The position numbers were made by a program, and so were the translations under genes. This document shows positions 28,201 to 38,977 of a stretch of 64,000 bases of DNA, one piece after another. The stretch's first letter is position 1. Each line of letters begins with the position of its first letter. The notes beneath the pieces were generated by a model. It searched no databases, was not told where the DNA came from, and saw only the letters and a program-made list of their open reading frames with translations. This stretch comes from Sipunculus nudus (lineage: Eukaryota > Annelida > Sipuncula > Golfingiida > Sipunculidae). The stretch is taken from the NCBI GenBank assembly GCA_026874595.1, contig CM049309.1, positions 38,951,079 to 39,015,078 on the forward strand, in the 5' to 3' direction.

Positions 28201-29193
28201 TGATTGACAGGCGTGGGGAAGCCGTGGTCAGTCAGCCGGGAAAGAGCTTATCTTTATTACCGGCACTTACTAATTGGCACTAATTAATACAAACCTGTCC
28301 CCCCTATACGCCTAACCCAGAAGTAAACTGTATTATTATTAATATGAATTTTAAAGCTAAATTAAACCAAGGTTGTTTGACGATGATAAGACCTTAACCC
28401 AAGTGTGCCCTTTGCATGCAGAACAGCACGGCTTTACTATTATTTAAGGTAACCAATTCACAGCTTTGCCAGTAGATGTTAGGCCACCGTGCCAGGCACT
28501 CGGTAAAACCCGGAATTTCCGCGGAATTTCCGAGGATATTCCGAGATTCCTCGTAATAAAAGTTTGAGCCATTTCCCTCAGCAGAAGATCCCTGAAAGTA
28601 GGAAAAAAGTTCACATACATTTAAAATGAATAATTATCTTCCTATTTCTTTAGGGTTCCATTCTAATCTTCGACTTTTAAAGGCGTATTCTACGGTTTTC
28701 CGAGCCAGATCTGACCGGCCCGGGACGACGGCCTTGTTTATGGTAGATCATACCTAAATCTGGTGGTTTCATGAGAATTCGTGGAGAGTATAAACAGCTG
28801 ACAGGCCTGGATAAAAAGGATATGGCCAGTAAAGAGAGTGAATTGTAGATTTATCAGATAAAATCCTCTTACTGATAATAAGATCATGAAATATTGTGGA
28901 AGGCCACAACTAAAGAAAGGGGCAGGGCATGGAGAGAGATTCTACAATTAATGGAAGCAGGCTACAGCAGTATCAGTGTCTACAAGTGTCTTCATTTACC
29001 ACTGGCATTATTAAAATTCTATTTTTTATTAGTCCAATGAACAAAGGAACACATTTGAAAACAAAATCATTTATTAACAACTGAACCATAACAATCAAAT
29101 GAAATATGTACAAATTGAAAGTAAATTAAGCCTCATGAAATACACCTGATACCACAATGAAATATTGAATGTAAAATACCAATGTAATGATTT

Positions 29194-29260
<67 letters not shown>

Positions 29261-32200
29261 TTGTACATTTTATAACTATTAATTTACTATCTATAGACCT
29301 AATATATGAAATCAAAATGTAATTAAAGCGCTATAGAAGAATTAATCGAATAAACGATGTAATCCAACAGGTAATAATTAATTTTTCAACAGAAATGGAG
29401 AAAGCTGCAGTTTTTTTATGTGGTTTTGAGTGGGCCCGGTCGCCGTGGGTCTGGATTCTCCGGGAATTCTCCAGGCGATTCCAAATTATTAGTAAACATG
29501 GCAGTCGTGCAGGGCTGTTTGAAAAGATGTTAAAAAAATCGTAAGCTGTACCTTAATAAGTCGAGGATTAGAACGGAACCCTGAATAAATGGGAAGATAA
29601 TTGTTCATTCTTCAGGTATGGGTACTTTTTTTCTACTGTCAAGGATCCTCTGCCGAGGGAAATGGCTCAAACTTTTATTCCGAGAGATCTCGGAATATCC
29701 TCGGAAATTCCGAGGAAATTCCGGGTTTTACCGAGTGCCACCGTGCCACGATTTGCTTCAATCCCCTGGTATTATATGGTATAGTCCGCCATTTAGGAGG
29801 TGTGTTCGTGTGTTTGATCAGCCAAAGACCTAGGCTGTTGCACTGTGCACTGGCAAACTTTGTGAGATTTGACATATTCCCTGGCTTTAATTTCCTATGA
29901 AAATCAGCAGTTGCATGAGTTTTTATGCATTCCAATGCAATTTCTTCAGATATTTTTTGGGGCAAAATCATTTTCAAATGCACTTCAAAGAAGTGACATC
30001 AAACAAGTGATCTTTAAACTTTCAGACATGATTGCAGACTGGAATTGTTTTATAATCTTGAAAATTAGCAAAAATATCAAATATCATATTTGGATTATCA
30101 GTTTTTGAGAATTTTGACACTGACAAGCCGCTTTGACCACACTGACCCCACCAGCCGACGTCATTATTAAGCCTAAACATTGGCAGTATACATAATTCTT
30201 TGATTCATTCACCAGTTCATTTCCTGTGGTAGGAATTGGTTATAATATCATATTTGATGATTGAAAGATAAAAACAATGGATAATTGACAGTTAATAGAT
30301 TATTTTAAGTATTTTCTATATTACAGTGAAATCTGCTGTTTTGAATTATACCTTATATATTGTCCTAGTAAATTTAGCCCGACCTGTACACCATGCTGAA
30401 ATGTCAAGGTATTGGCTGGGCAATTGACACTTATTTGCTGCACAAGATTAATTTTTAATGTTGTTCACAATTTTATGCCCCTTCTTTCTTATTTTTTTTA
30501 TCAGAATTAGAATATTTTATCTGGAAAATATGACTTCTTTAGATGTGCATCCATAATCATTTGTGCTCGATAATGCAAAAATGCAATCAATTTAATGGAA
30601 TTTGAAAGAAAACGACCAATCATCACTATAACTGATTAACTGGCACACCACTAATTTCCTCACCTGAGAACAACAACAATAGGACTTTCGCTGCCTGTTA
30701 CCACCATGAGACCTTTCCAAATCATGAGAGCTGAGGATACAATCATCCCGAAGTTCAGAAACTGGTAGTACAGCTGTAGGACAGAGAAACAACAATGAAT
30801 TTACATGGCATCCAGCATATTGGAGTACACCTTAAAAAGGTGAAAGTTCACTTTAAATGGGGCCTTATTACTTATCTGACCTTAATAAACTAAAGGTAAG
30901 TCCTTGGAGCTTTCATAAAAATAGGCCAGTAAACATGGATATCCCCACACACAGGCTGCTTGTTTTGTTTATATCAATGTGTTTATTATATGTTGAGGGG
31001 CCACCTAAATAATCAAAACACATTCAACAAAGGCATCCGGCAGCAGGTCAGATAAGCTAGAACTTTGCAAAAGGCATTTTGCAACAAGTGACCTTTCTAC
31101 CTCCACATATATGCAACCTACCAACGTAGGATACATGTTTTTAAAAACTGTCAACATTGCTGTGTTTACAAACATGTTGTTGATAGAAAAGTTCATACAT
31201 CCTTGATGTTGATAGAATAGTTCATACATCCTTCACAAATTCTTTATTCGTTATAAGAACTTTTCATAACCAGAATTACCCTTAGATCATAAATATATAC
31301 ACAGAGGAAGCCAGAAATCACATAAATTATTTTTCAAAAGGTAGATGAATGGGCACCTTTAAACTTAAATATTATCAAACAACTTGACACTAAAGCTGAG
31401 TAGGGAACAGAGGCCAAATATGAGATGAAAAACTACATATCGAAAACCAACATTTATATTTTGTAACCTTCTGTTTCTTCTGAATCTTTTGGCCAAATGA
31501 CAGGGTGTCTGTTTGACCATTGACCAGTGACCTTGGCCTTCATCAGATTGGTTGAGATGTTGTAAAAAATACACTTGTTAAAATATTTTACAAGGTATGG
31601 GTTTGGTTTCATTCTAGTTAATTAGGCCTATGCCTCATTCTTCCATTTCAGTTTACATTCTGGATCTGATCTGTTAGTTTAAGATCAACAAATGTCAATG
31701 GGTGCCCAACTGTGGAACAGCCTATAGTAAAATTAATATATATGTGATGAAATGGTTGACCTATAATCTCAAATTGCAAAATTTGTAAAAAAAATCCTGG
31801 TATACTCTGAGTATTACTCTCTCAAGTCTGAAAATGAGTTGCGAGTGACATGACAAGTAGATTGTCCTTATGACCAATAAACTCTGCATTCATAAAAATA
31901 ATAAAGGAAATAACTGGCATGGTATACACCAGTCCAACTGTTCAAGTTTATTTATTTATTTGTAATGTAATTTGTCACTATCAAATTGTTAAAATTATTA
32001 AAATAGTAAAAAATACATATAACATCTGCTGACTAACACAAACATTATCTCAGTGGGAATTGCTATCAGTGCTCATAAGAAAATTCTCTTTATTCTAGAT
32101 CAGCGATTTATCTCTGTAATTATTTCATCTAGTGACAATATAGGTCTGTTGCCGTCTACAAGCCACTGACTTACAGCCAATGTGCAATAATAAGATTACT

Positions 32201-33428
32201 GGAGAAATGAGATTTCACACTGGCAGCATTATATATGAGCAAGGTTTCAGTACTGATTAAGGCATCACCCTACCCCAGCTGTATTTACCAAGAGTCTGTC
32301 CTTATCTCAATTAATTGCTGATTACACATGAAGGTCACCTAAGGCCTCATTAATGTACAATTAAGTCTAATTCTAGTGGTAGGCCTGTCTCAGGATAAAC
32401 TGCACTCTGCATTGCATTGATATGTGGCTAGGTTGGGTAATATAAACTGTACTATTATATATTTACCTATATTGCCTTAGGCATTCATTATTGGAGAAAA
32501 TGATGAAATGTATGATGCATATTCATTGAAATGGTTACAATTTCAAGGAAACATATGATGTGATAATTAAGACTGTACAGAGAGAATGATTCAATCCAAT
32601 TAAATGTCTTCCTTGTGTACAGTACCTGGATATATTTTCCCAGAACACATCTCTAGTTTGAAAAATGATGATCTAATCAAACAACAACAACACAATCTAC
32701 ACTCCTAATTTCCTATGTAGAATTAAGGAAACCTGGAGCTTAAACTGTCCATATAAATGACAACTATGATGAATTTATAACCAAGAAGCTTATATAGCTC
32801 TCTATAAACTGTTTGACACAGGTGTAACATATGGAAGTCATATTCCCACAAAATATAATTTTTATTAAAGATTAATCTTTTAAAGATTTTGGTGTGGATT
32901 GATTTGTGAGTATAAAAAGATCAGAAGGATGTATCAGTGTGGAAATATAAATGCTTAGTCCAATGAAACCCTGTCAGTGTAAGTTCAAGATTGGGTATTT
33001 TTATAGGCAGTCAAAATGACAGATGAATCACTCTTTGTTTGGATACATCTGCCGACAACAGAGTCTCTGTCAGAGAACACTCAAAATGCCTCTCTGCAAA
33101 AACATGAACTTATTATAACCATGCAGATAAATGCTTAGCCTTAAGCAACATAGTACCTATAACATTTGAACGTGGCATTGTTTAAAATTAAAAACCACGT
33201 TAAAAACAGGGGGTAAAAAAAATCCGGCTTCCTTGGTCGGCTGTTAGCTGGGCGATAACGGGGGTTATGGTTAATTAGCCATATGCCCACAAAGCACAGC
33301 GCCTGGACTGGACATATATCCCAGCTATTATCTCATGTTGAAGTCAACCAAGCAAGTTATCCGCTCACCTGTCGCGCATTCATTCTGCGCACTTCGTCAA
33401 AGAAATCCATGTTGCCCATCAGCCCCAT
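22150..33428 (-). CDS. SEC11A: SEC11 signal peptidase catalytic subunit, complete, six exons
   Basis: This is the serine protease subunit of the ER signal peptidase complex, which removes signal peptides from secretory and membrane proteins. Coding exons on the minus strand: 33369-33428, 30664-30773, 26394-26543, 24350-24469, 23643-23700 and 22150-22200. They total 549 bp, or 182 residues plus TAA (human SEC11A has 179). Order: short cytosolic N-terminus, membrane segment at about 27-47, SGSMEP with the catalytic Ser59, IPIVHR with His99, LTKGDNN with Asp119 and VDDRGLY with Asp124/125, and a hydrophobic C-terminus ending LFVLVHRE. All introns are GT-AG and all phases match. The start is [17 protein letters not shown]; a second Met seven codons in could also serve. 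Vertebrates have SEC11A and SEC11C; which one this orthologue should be named after is a convention only. Confidence 0.97.
22553..22974. mobile_element. Foldback/MITE-like element in SEC11 intron 5
   Basis: The left arm (22563-22625: 'gacctagttgtggctctg', 'acaggcctctgatttcat', 'ttatctag') is the inverted copy of the right arm (22901-22961: 'ctagataaatgaaggcagag', 'gccagaactaggtc'). The arms are ~60-70 bp with about 80% pairing. The spacer is ~275 bp and no protein is encoded. Confidence 0.75.
23115..23362. repeat. Inverted clusters of a ~14-bp 'gactaggacattc' motif
   Basis: The left cluster (23115-23180) carries 'ggactaggacattt'-like units. The right cluster (23270-23362) carries the reverse complement 'aatgtcctagtcc' several times. 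The spacer is ~90 bp. A single similar unit, 'ggactaggacatttt', is at 3667. It looks like a foldback repeat with subterminal motif arrays, in SEC11 intron 5. Confidence 0.65.
23643..23700 (-). CDS. SEC11A: SEC11 exon 5
   Basis: Encodes residues 147-166, [20 protein letters not shown]. Acceptor TTTCAG, donor GTAAGT. Confidence 0.96.
23815..24247 (-). mobile_element. tRNA-headed SINE in SEC11 intron 4
   Basis: Read on the minus strand it starts near 24247 with a tRNA-like region holding an A box (TGGCTTAGGGG) and a B box (AGTTCGAATCT). A ~300-bp GC-richer body follows, and it ends in an A-rich tail (T runs on + at 23819-23863). Pol III boxes plus an A-rich tail are the standard SINE layout. 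Confidence 0.82.
24350..24469 (-). CDS. SEC11A: SEC11 exon 4 (catalytic Asp region)
   Basis: Encodes residues 107-146 plus part of Gly147: [20 protein letters not shown], then [19 protein letters not shown]. The third catalytic residue lies in GDNNxVDD. Confidence 0.97.
25354..25625 (+). mobile_element. Second tRNA-related SINE-like repeat in SEC11 intron 3
   Basis: The head 'ggtggtgtaatggttaag' resembles a tRNA A box; the B box is degraded. The body includes 'gggtaccagtaaataattgg', 'aaggtaatctgcgatggact' and the tail 'ataagctccggcctgatgag'. This body resembles, as I recall, conserved core domains of mollusc SINEs. Confidence 0.65.
26394..26543 (-). CDS. SEC11A: SEC11 exon 3 (catalytic Ser and His)
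   Basis: Encodes residues 57-106 plus part of Lys107. [17 protein letters not shown] contains the nucleophile Ser59, and [16 protein letters not shown] contains the base His99. Confidence 0.97.
27490..27770. repeat. Dispersed 'tgaccttgacctttgatc' repeat
   Basis: Two related stretches (27492-27600 and 27635-27760) share 'acttgacctt(tg)atctt', 'ccccatttgtagg'/'ccctcattggtagg' and 'catatgtg(g)aag'. Similar 'gacctttgacctt' sequences are widespread in mollusc genomes. It lies in SEC11 intron 2. Confidence 0.5.
28486..28494. repeat. Left target-site duplication of the MULE-type element
   Basis: accgtgcca, identical to 29740-29748. Confidence 0.92.
28495..29739. mobile_element. 1,245-bp Mutator-like (MULE-type) non-autonomous element, perfect 9-bp TSD
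   Basis: The termini are 'ggcactcggtaaaacccgg' and its exact reverse complement, with ~200-bp inverted arms (about 85-90% similar). Arms are rich in 'ggaatttccgagga'. The 9-bp sequence accgtgcca lies directly on both sides (28486-28494 and 29740-29748). Long TIRs with 9-bp target duplications are characteristic of Mutator-like elements. The interior holds a long (TA)n tract and no transposase. It is inserted in SEC11 intron 2. Confidence 0.9.
29197..29262. repeat. (TA)n microsatellite
   Basis: About 64 bp of TA inside the MULE-type element. Confidence 0.97.
29740..29748. repeat. Right target-site duplication of the MULE-type element
   Basis: accgtgcca, identical to 28486-28494. Confidence 0.92.
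30664..30773 (-). CDS. SEC11A: SEC11 exon 2 (transmembrane segment)
   Basis: Encodes residues 21-56 plus part of Ser57, from [20 protein letters not shown] to SESPIVVVL. It carries the single N-terminal membrane helix. Acceptor CTACAG, donor GTGAGG. Confidence 0.96.
30830..31360. repeat. Dispersed repeat family, copy 2 (inverted relative to copy 1)
   Basis: Shares 'acaaacatgttgttgat', 'ggcatccggcagcaggtcag', 'agccagaaatcacataaatt' and other blocks with 15620-16130 in reverse complement. It contains an internal short duplication ('gttgatagaa(t/a)agttcatacatcctt' twice at 31175-31235). In SEC11 intron 1. Confidence 0.75.
33369..33428 (-). CDS. SEC11A: SEC11 exon 1
   Basis: Encodes residues 1-20, [20 protein letters not shown], then donor GTGAGC. 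The human counterpart is MLSLDFLDDVRRMNKRQ. The 5' UTR continues to the right. Confidence 0.95.
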
Positions 33429-34740
33429 CTTGGAAAATCTGTCTGCCAAACCGGTGTTTGGCTGTAACGGAAGTTCTCTCTCTGTTGTACACGTTTTCCA
33501 ATCAAGCACCAGACCACTTAGTGTCGCGCTGTGTCAATAGGTGTCACTAATGACAGATGTGGGAATTTAATGAGCCATCGATGACGGCGCCTCATTCGCT
33601 CCTGGTGCTTTACTTACCAAAAAAATATGGTTATTGCCGTTACAACATCTATTACATCTATCATTTACTTTACAAAATATACGTGTTCAGTCCAAAATTT
33701 ACCTGACCGAAACATTTCCAAACGAATACGACGTTTTCTTATATGCACCATGCAATAAGATATAACGTTAAATTTATCAGTATGTTCTCTAATGAACTCT
33801 TCCAAATTTAATTAACTTTGTTAATAAAAGGAAAGTTTCTTTGCTGTTCCATTATCTTTTAGAATACACACCTACTTTATTATAATTGTGTTTTTATTAT
33901 TATTATCATTAATTGTTATTATTATTATTTTTATTATAGTTATTAATATTGTTGTTATTATTACTATATTCACCAAAAATGGTGATTAAGTTGATTAATT
34001 AACTAATTCAATAATTTTCTTTGGGACTCGGTCACTGCAGCATTTGTACAAAATTAGAAAATCAAATTAACAGGCATCATTCATTCTCGGAAAACAAAGT
34101 ATATATATAGTTGCCTGCGCAGTAAAACATTTAATATACAGAAGTCCTTGTAAGCATACACGGGAGAAGATTATATACTAGTATATGTGGCGCAGCAGAC
34201 AGGACTGTACTAACAACTGCTTACTATAGTATATACTCCTTGGCGATGTTTTCGCTTGGTGGTTGGTTGGTTGGTTTATTTGTTAGTAACATTACTCAAA
34301 ATGTTATGAAAGGATTTTCATTTTAAAAAATATTTGGAGGACCAGTAAGGGTAACATCCCAAGAAGCATACATTAATTTTTTTAGCCAATTTTGATCACC
34401 ACATTTTTTTGTTTATATAATTTATTTTGCAATTGCCAGATAAGGAAAGCCACTTGTAGTATCCTTCTGTGAACCATCACACACATTTAACTATATTTCA
34501 ATGGTAGATCCATATATTTTCCTAGCTATTGGGATCCAGTTCATATGATCCAAATATTATATGCATGCTGTCTCTCACTGCGGTCTAGTTTTCATTGCAT
34601 TTGGACGTTTTCTTCTTATAAACCACTGCAAATTTGCCTTCACTTTGTTTATATATTCTTTGTGCTTCCCAACCACGTTCGGCCATAGCTAATTAAAACT
34701 TCCGATATCCATTTTTTCTCATTAACCTTAAAGTGACATA

Positions 34741-35215
34741 ATCAGGGGCAATATTATGTTTATTCTTTTACAGTTGGTTCAGTTTTGCTTTATAGAAAAG
34801 TTTCCCGTCAATACTATCCCAGCACAGTCTCAGTAACTCACACACGGCTCTTTAACACCTTTTTTAGGCTCTGCGTGTTGGTAAACACAGTCAACATGTG
34901 TCTGTTTACCATAACAAGGCTGTGTTACCGGAGGTATAATTGTGAGCTGCAACACGCGGTGTTTCATCCAACGGGAACATATATTACATTTTTTTGGGCT
35001 AAGTGAATCTGATTGACACGTGTTGTGGCTCCTCGATGCACATGGCCATGTTTATGTTGACATCTTTGATCGCGCCCGGTCCATTGTTTTTAACACTCGT
35101 TTTCAAAAGGAAGCAAACGGATTCAAGATAATATTTTCGCAGGAACACATTAATTTGAAAAGGAAGAAATTTTTTCGTGTTTATTCAACATGCTTTATAG
35201 GTAATTGAGTCCCTT
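34741..35215. repeat. ~480-bp diverged repeat, copy A
   Basis: Shares long stretches in order with 35636-36115: 'cataatcaggggcaatattatg', 'ctgcgtgttggtaaacac', 'atcgcgcccggtcca', 'ttcaacatgctttatagg'. The offset is about 895 bp. Identity is clearly below 90%, so this is an old duplication or two members of one element family. Confidence 0.85.
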
Positions 35216-35406
35216 TAATTATTCATCCATTACATATCCGCTAACTAGAGAGCATAATTTAAACTCTTCACTCTGCCTTATGCGGGCAAAATACCAAATA
35301 ATTAAATGTTTTATTCTTAGATGTGCTTGATTAATAATGATGTAAAATGTCTGGTTTGTCTTCATGCATTGAGAATGTAGCCTGACGGTTTTTCCATTAC
35401 GTTTAA

Positions 35407-35554
35407 CCCTTTGCGCTCACGCTGATACACATGTGCCGGGCTGATATAACCCTGTATTGACTGGGCTGCAATACGAGCTAGGTATCTGGAGTAGTATATA
35501 TATATCGCTCGGACCAAGCTACCTGTATCCAGTATAGATAACATGTGCGATGGG
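35407..35554. mobile_element. Short TTAA-flanked MITE-like element (148 bp)
   Basis: Bounded by ttaa on both sides (35403-35406 and 35555-35558). The ends 'ccctttgcgctcac' and 'catgtgcgatggg' form an imperfect ~13-bp inverted repeat. TTAA target sites and CCC ends are typical of piggyBac-type elements. The TIR match is modest. Confidence 0.5.
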
Positions 35555-35635
35555 TTAACAATGCGTAAATTTTCCAGGTTTGCTACCTGCACTTTCGAAG
35601 TGCGTTTGTACGATGTATAACTTTGTTTAAGGAAC

Positions 35636-36115
35636 ATAATCAGGAGCAATATTATGACTATTCTCTTACACGGTCAGTTCAGTTTTGATTTATAAAAAAG
35701 TTTCCCATGCAGCAAAACCATCCCAGCACACATTCTCAGTACCTCACATACGGCTGTTTAACACCTTATTATAGCTCTGCGTGTTGGTAAACACATTAAA
35801 GTGTGTCTGTTTAGGCCGCATGACCGGATTTCCGATAGTGAACCGCAACTCGCGGTCTATTAGCCAGCGGAAACATGTATTGCATTTTATTGGCCGAGTC
35901 AGTCGGGGCATTTCCTAATTGACACATGTTGTGGCTCGGGGGATAAACGCACCGGGTTAATGTTGAAAACCTTTAATCGCGCCCGGTCCACTGTTTTAAA
36001 TACTCGTTAACAGGAGTAAGCAAACGACTTCAGGGCACTATTTTTGTGGGTAAAACAATATAAGAAGCTTCTTTTTCGTGATAATTCAACATGCTTTATA
36101 GGCCCTATAGGTGAT
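35636..36115. repeat. ~480-bp diverged repeat, copy B
   Basis: Direct-orientation partner of 34741-35215. The ~420 bp between the copies is unrelated and contains a TTAA-flanked MITE. Confidence 0.85.
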
Positions 36116-36409
36116 TAGGCCACTTAAACATAAATTGCTTATAGCATGAGGCGCAGCAAAATTTCCCTCGCATGCCAGTTAGTTATGTAAAAAAGAGAAT
36201 GAAGCAGGTCAAAATACACAGTTATATTGTGATGTCCTAACTTTCTATACAGGTTATCCCCCTACTATATGTCGAAGGAGTAATCTCAAAGACGGTGCGT
36301 TGTACGCATGTGGGAAACAACCTGAAAAGAATATAGCGGTGCCAATGTAAAAACTGTCCTATAAACCAAAAACATGGTCTATAAATGTAAAGTCCTTACT
36401 TGCATATCT

Positions 36410-37600
36410 TCTATTATAGGGGTCATTCTACGAAAAACGACCCATTTCAGCAGGTTCAGCATCTGAAAAATAACTTATCATAATATTTATTTTATAGAGT
36501 CTCACATGGAAATAAAAAATGTAAACTATATGAAACTAATTTCAGAATAGCACTTTTTTAATGAAAAGTTATAGTTTTGGCTAATTTTATGTCCTATGTG
36601 TATCATCAATTTCAACACCGTTACAGACTTAAAGCAATGCTTGGAAATTATTATGAAAGACTGATCTGGTTATTTTCATGCCAATTTCATGGTCCCACAT
36701 AATCAATTTAGAAAAAATAAGAAAGGCTCACCTGTACGATGTATTTTATTATAAAAATATATGTTAACCCTGTAAAATGCATATTTTTAATTTTATGAGT
36801 TACCTTTAAATCCTGAAAAAATACAACTGCAACCCACAGAAGGTATAATGCAATAAATAGAAGGAAAATATAGCAATCTACCTCGGTAAATAAAAATTAC
36901 AGGAAATAAAAGCATTTTCTAATATGTTGTAAGTCATTTTTTTCTTGAAATTATGTCTATTTTCAAGATATTACGGTGGTTAAAAAGGATAACGGTGCTG
37001 AATTACAATAAATGTAATCATTGGCAAAATTATTACTTAAAGCAAGCAGACTTCTTATATAATATTTCAAAGTTTAATATTTAAAAATACATAACACAGT
37101 AATCGTAATAAAAACTATGAAATTCCTGAATGACAATGCCAGTTTGTAGAATTTAGATCTTACATCCATCCTGCCACCCTTTTCTTTCAACACCGTTCAT
37201 TGACATTCATCACCGTTAAAAGTGAAAAGTAACGGTGTTGATGCATAATAGTATTGAAAAAAAGATATGATATTTATTCAAAGAAACTTAATTACTTCTT
37301 CAACCTTTCTAGTAGGCCTACTCAGTATATGTATGTGTTGACAGTGAGAGCAATATTCCAAAACTAAGAAAAGCAGAAATAGGTAACGGTGTTGAAAAGC
37401 AATAAATATACGGACATATTTACACAATTATGGAAATTTCCTGTTGTAAAATGACAAAATACATACCGATAATGATGGTTTTGTTGAGTCATTCTGTGAC
37501 GTTACTTCAACTAAGGTGGGTTTTAAACAAGGAGTAATCAATCATCATCGTGTCATGGCGATCAAATGGTCTTTATAACGGTGTTGAAAAAAATCTGGGG
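36410..37600. repeat. Region with repeated 'aacggtgttga' motifs in both orientations
   Basis: Matches or near-matches to aacggtgttga or its complement occur at about 36612, 36991, 37186, 37231, 37385 and 37577, with shorter 'accgtta' or 'ttacggtg' hits at about 36970 and 37211. The intervening sequence is AT-rich and not obviously repeated. No ORF of note. Confidence 0.6.
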
Positions 37601-38089
37601 ACATACATTTAATCGCAATAAAAGTGGAAAAATTAGAGGGATGTAAAGAAACTTGTGGAAGTTTTTAAGGAATGATTTTATTAAACATATTAAGAGTGAA
37701 AAAATTCCCAGGCCTATGACATTTTTTTAATAAAAATAAGAGGATAATCAGTTTTTTATTATGGCCTGGGGACAGGTACTTTTTAATGACCTTTGAACCA
37801 TTAAGTATAAATTTGAAGCATTTTAGGTATCATTCGCTAAACAAATAAGCTCAAATTAAGAAAAAATTATAAGATACTAAAGTGAACTAGAATGTGCCTA
37901 AATATATGCCTTGCAAATAAAGGACGGATTTACCTCCCAATCCCCAAATCCGGTTCCCAATTCTATGGAGAGAGAGAGTGAGAAAGGGAAGGTTCATAAT
38001 TTAAGTTTTAGTCTTAAATTTATGCTTTGCATTTTTAATGGATTGTGGAATTTTTCAAAACTTTTTAAATAAAATGCATTTAATTCCAC

Positions 38090-38397
38090 CTAAATGTGTT
38101 CCATAATGTCCAGATAATTAACATTTAATAATTTACTGATTATCACATCAAGATTCACCGAGCCCATCACAGACTGGCTCTTGAAAGCACACACGTTCGG
38201 GTAGTGGGGCCAATCTATTGACATGTCATAGCAAACTGCCATCTGGCGGTTGTTTACGGGAATGGCACAAGTGATCTGAGCTCGGCTCGCCACCAGCGAC
38301 ATTATAAGGTCGGGCTTCAGAAACCATACTCCATAACGCGTAGCGATCACATTCTTGCAGCCGTGGGGGGGAACCCATTACATAATCGTATTCATCG
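38090..38397 (-). pseudogene. Coding-like remnant, frameshifted near a C7 run
   Basis: One minus-strand frame reads HGCKNVIATRYGVWFLKPDL, then AQITCAIPVNNRQMAVCYDM, then SIDWPHYPNVCAF, with codon-like composition unlike the AT-rich surroundings. To the right a possible acceptor (TTTTGCAG) leads into SDEYDYVMGSPP in a different frame. The switch lies at or near a run of seven C. The frame ends MEHI-stop at 38090. The family is not recognised. It could be a decayed gene fragment, an exon with an assembly indel, or chance. Confidence 0.35.
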
Positions 38398-38977
38398 CTG
38401 CAAAACAGGTAACATGTTTTGATTATGTAATAGTAAAATATGCACAAGCCTTCAAGGCAGAGTGTAAGAAAAAACACGGTTCAAGACATTTAATTTGAGT
38501 GTGTACTATGTGTTGTTTTCACTTTATTATCGATCAGTCGGCACATGCATGTCTGTGCCTGTGACGTCATGGCTCGCGTGGGGCAGAAGGTGACAGCCAC
38601 TCGCACTAAGCTAATATTTGTTTAGGATATCCAGCAAATGGGCCCACTTGGCGCCTGTGTACGATAGTACTATATCATTCATATGACTTACTTAATGAAT
38701 ATTGTTAACCTGATAAGCTTAAAAAAACGTGTGTTCAGCAGATTTTAGCAGATTTTACATTTATAATTATATCAGTATACAGTATTACATCCTTGTAGTT
38801 GTACTGTACATATCATTAGTACATTACCCTGCATGATATGAAGTTGTTCGTAGCAGGATCTTGAAAGTGGTCCAACAGGTCTCAGAAGACTTAATTATAA
38901 GAAAACCTAAAAAATCTTGAGGGCCCCTCATCCAGAAAGCCTGGGGAGGGGTCCAAGCTGGAAAATTTGGTTTAAAC

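Noticed and set aside
27780-28320. Open frame at 28092-28283 ([13 protein letters not shown]...) as a small gene
   Set aside because: No start context, splice partner or recognisable domain; it lies in the SEC11 intron on the opposite strand.
33283-33550. Plus-strand open frames over 33283-33550
   Set aside because: Antisense shadows of SEC11 exon 1 and its 5' UTR.
38562-38569. TGACGTCA (CRE-like) octamer, also at 14092-14099, as promoter evidence
   Set aside because: An 8-bp site can occur by chance in 64 kb; no transcription start or other core element supports it at 38562.
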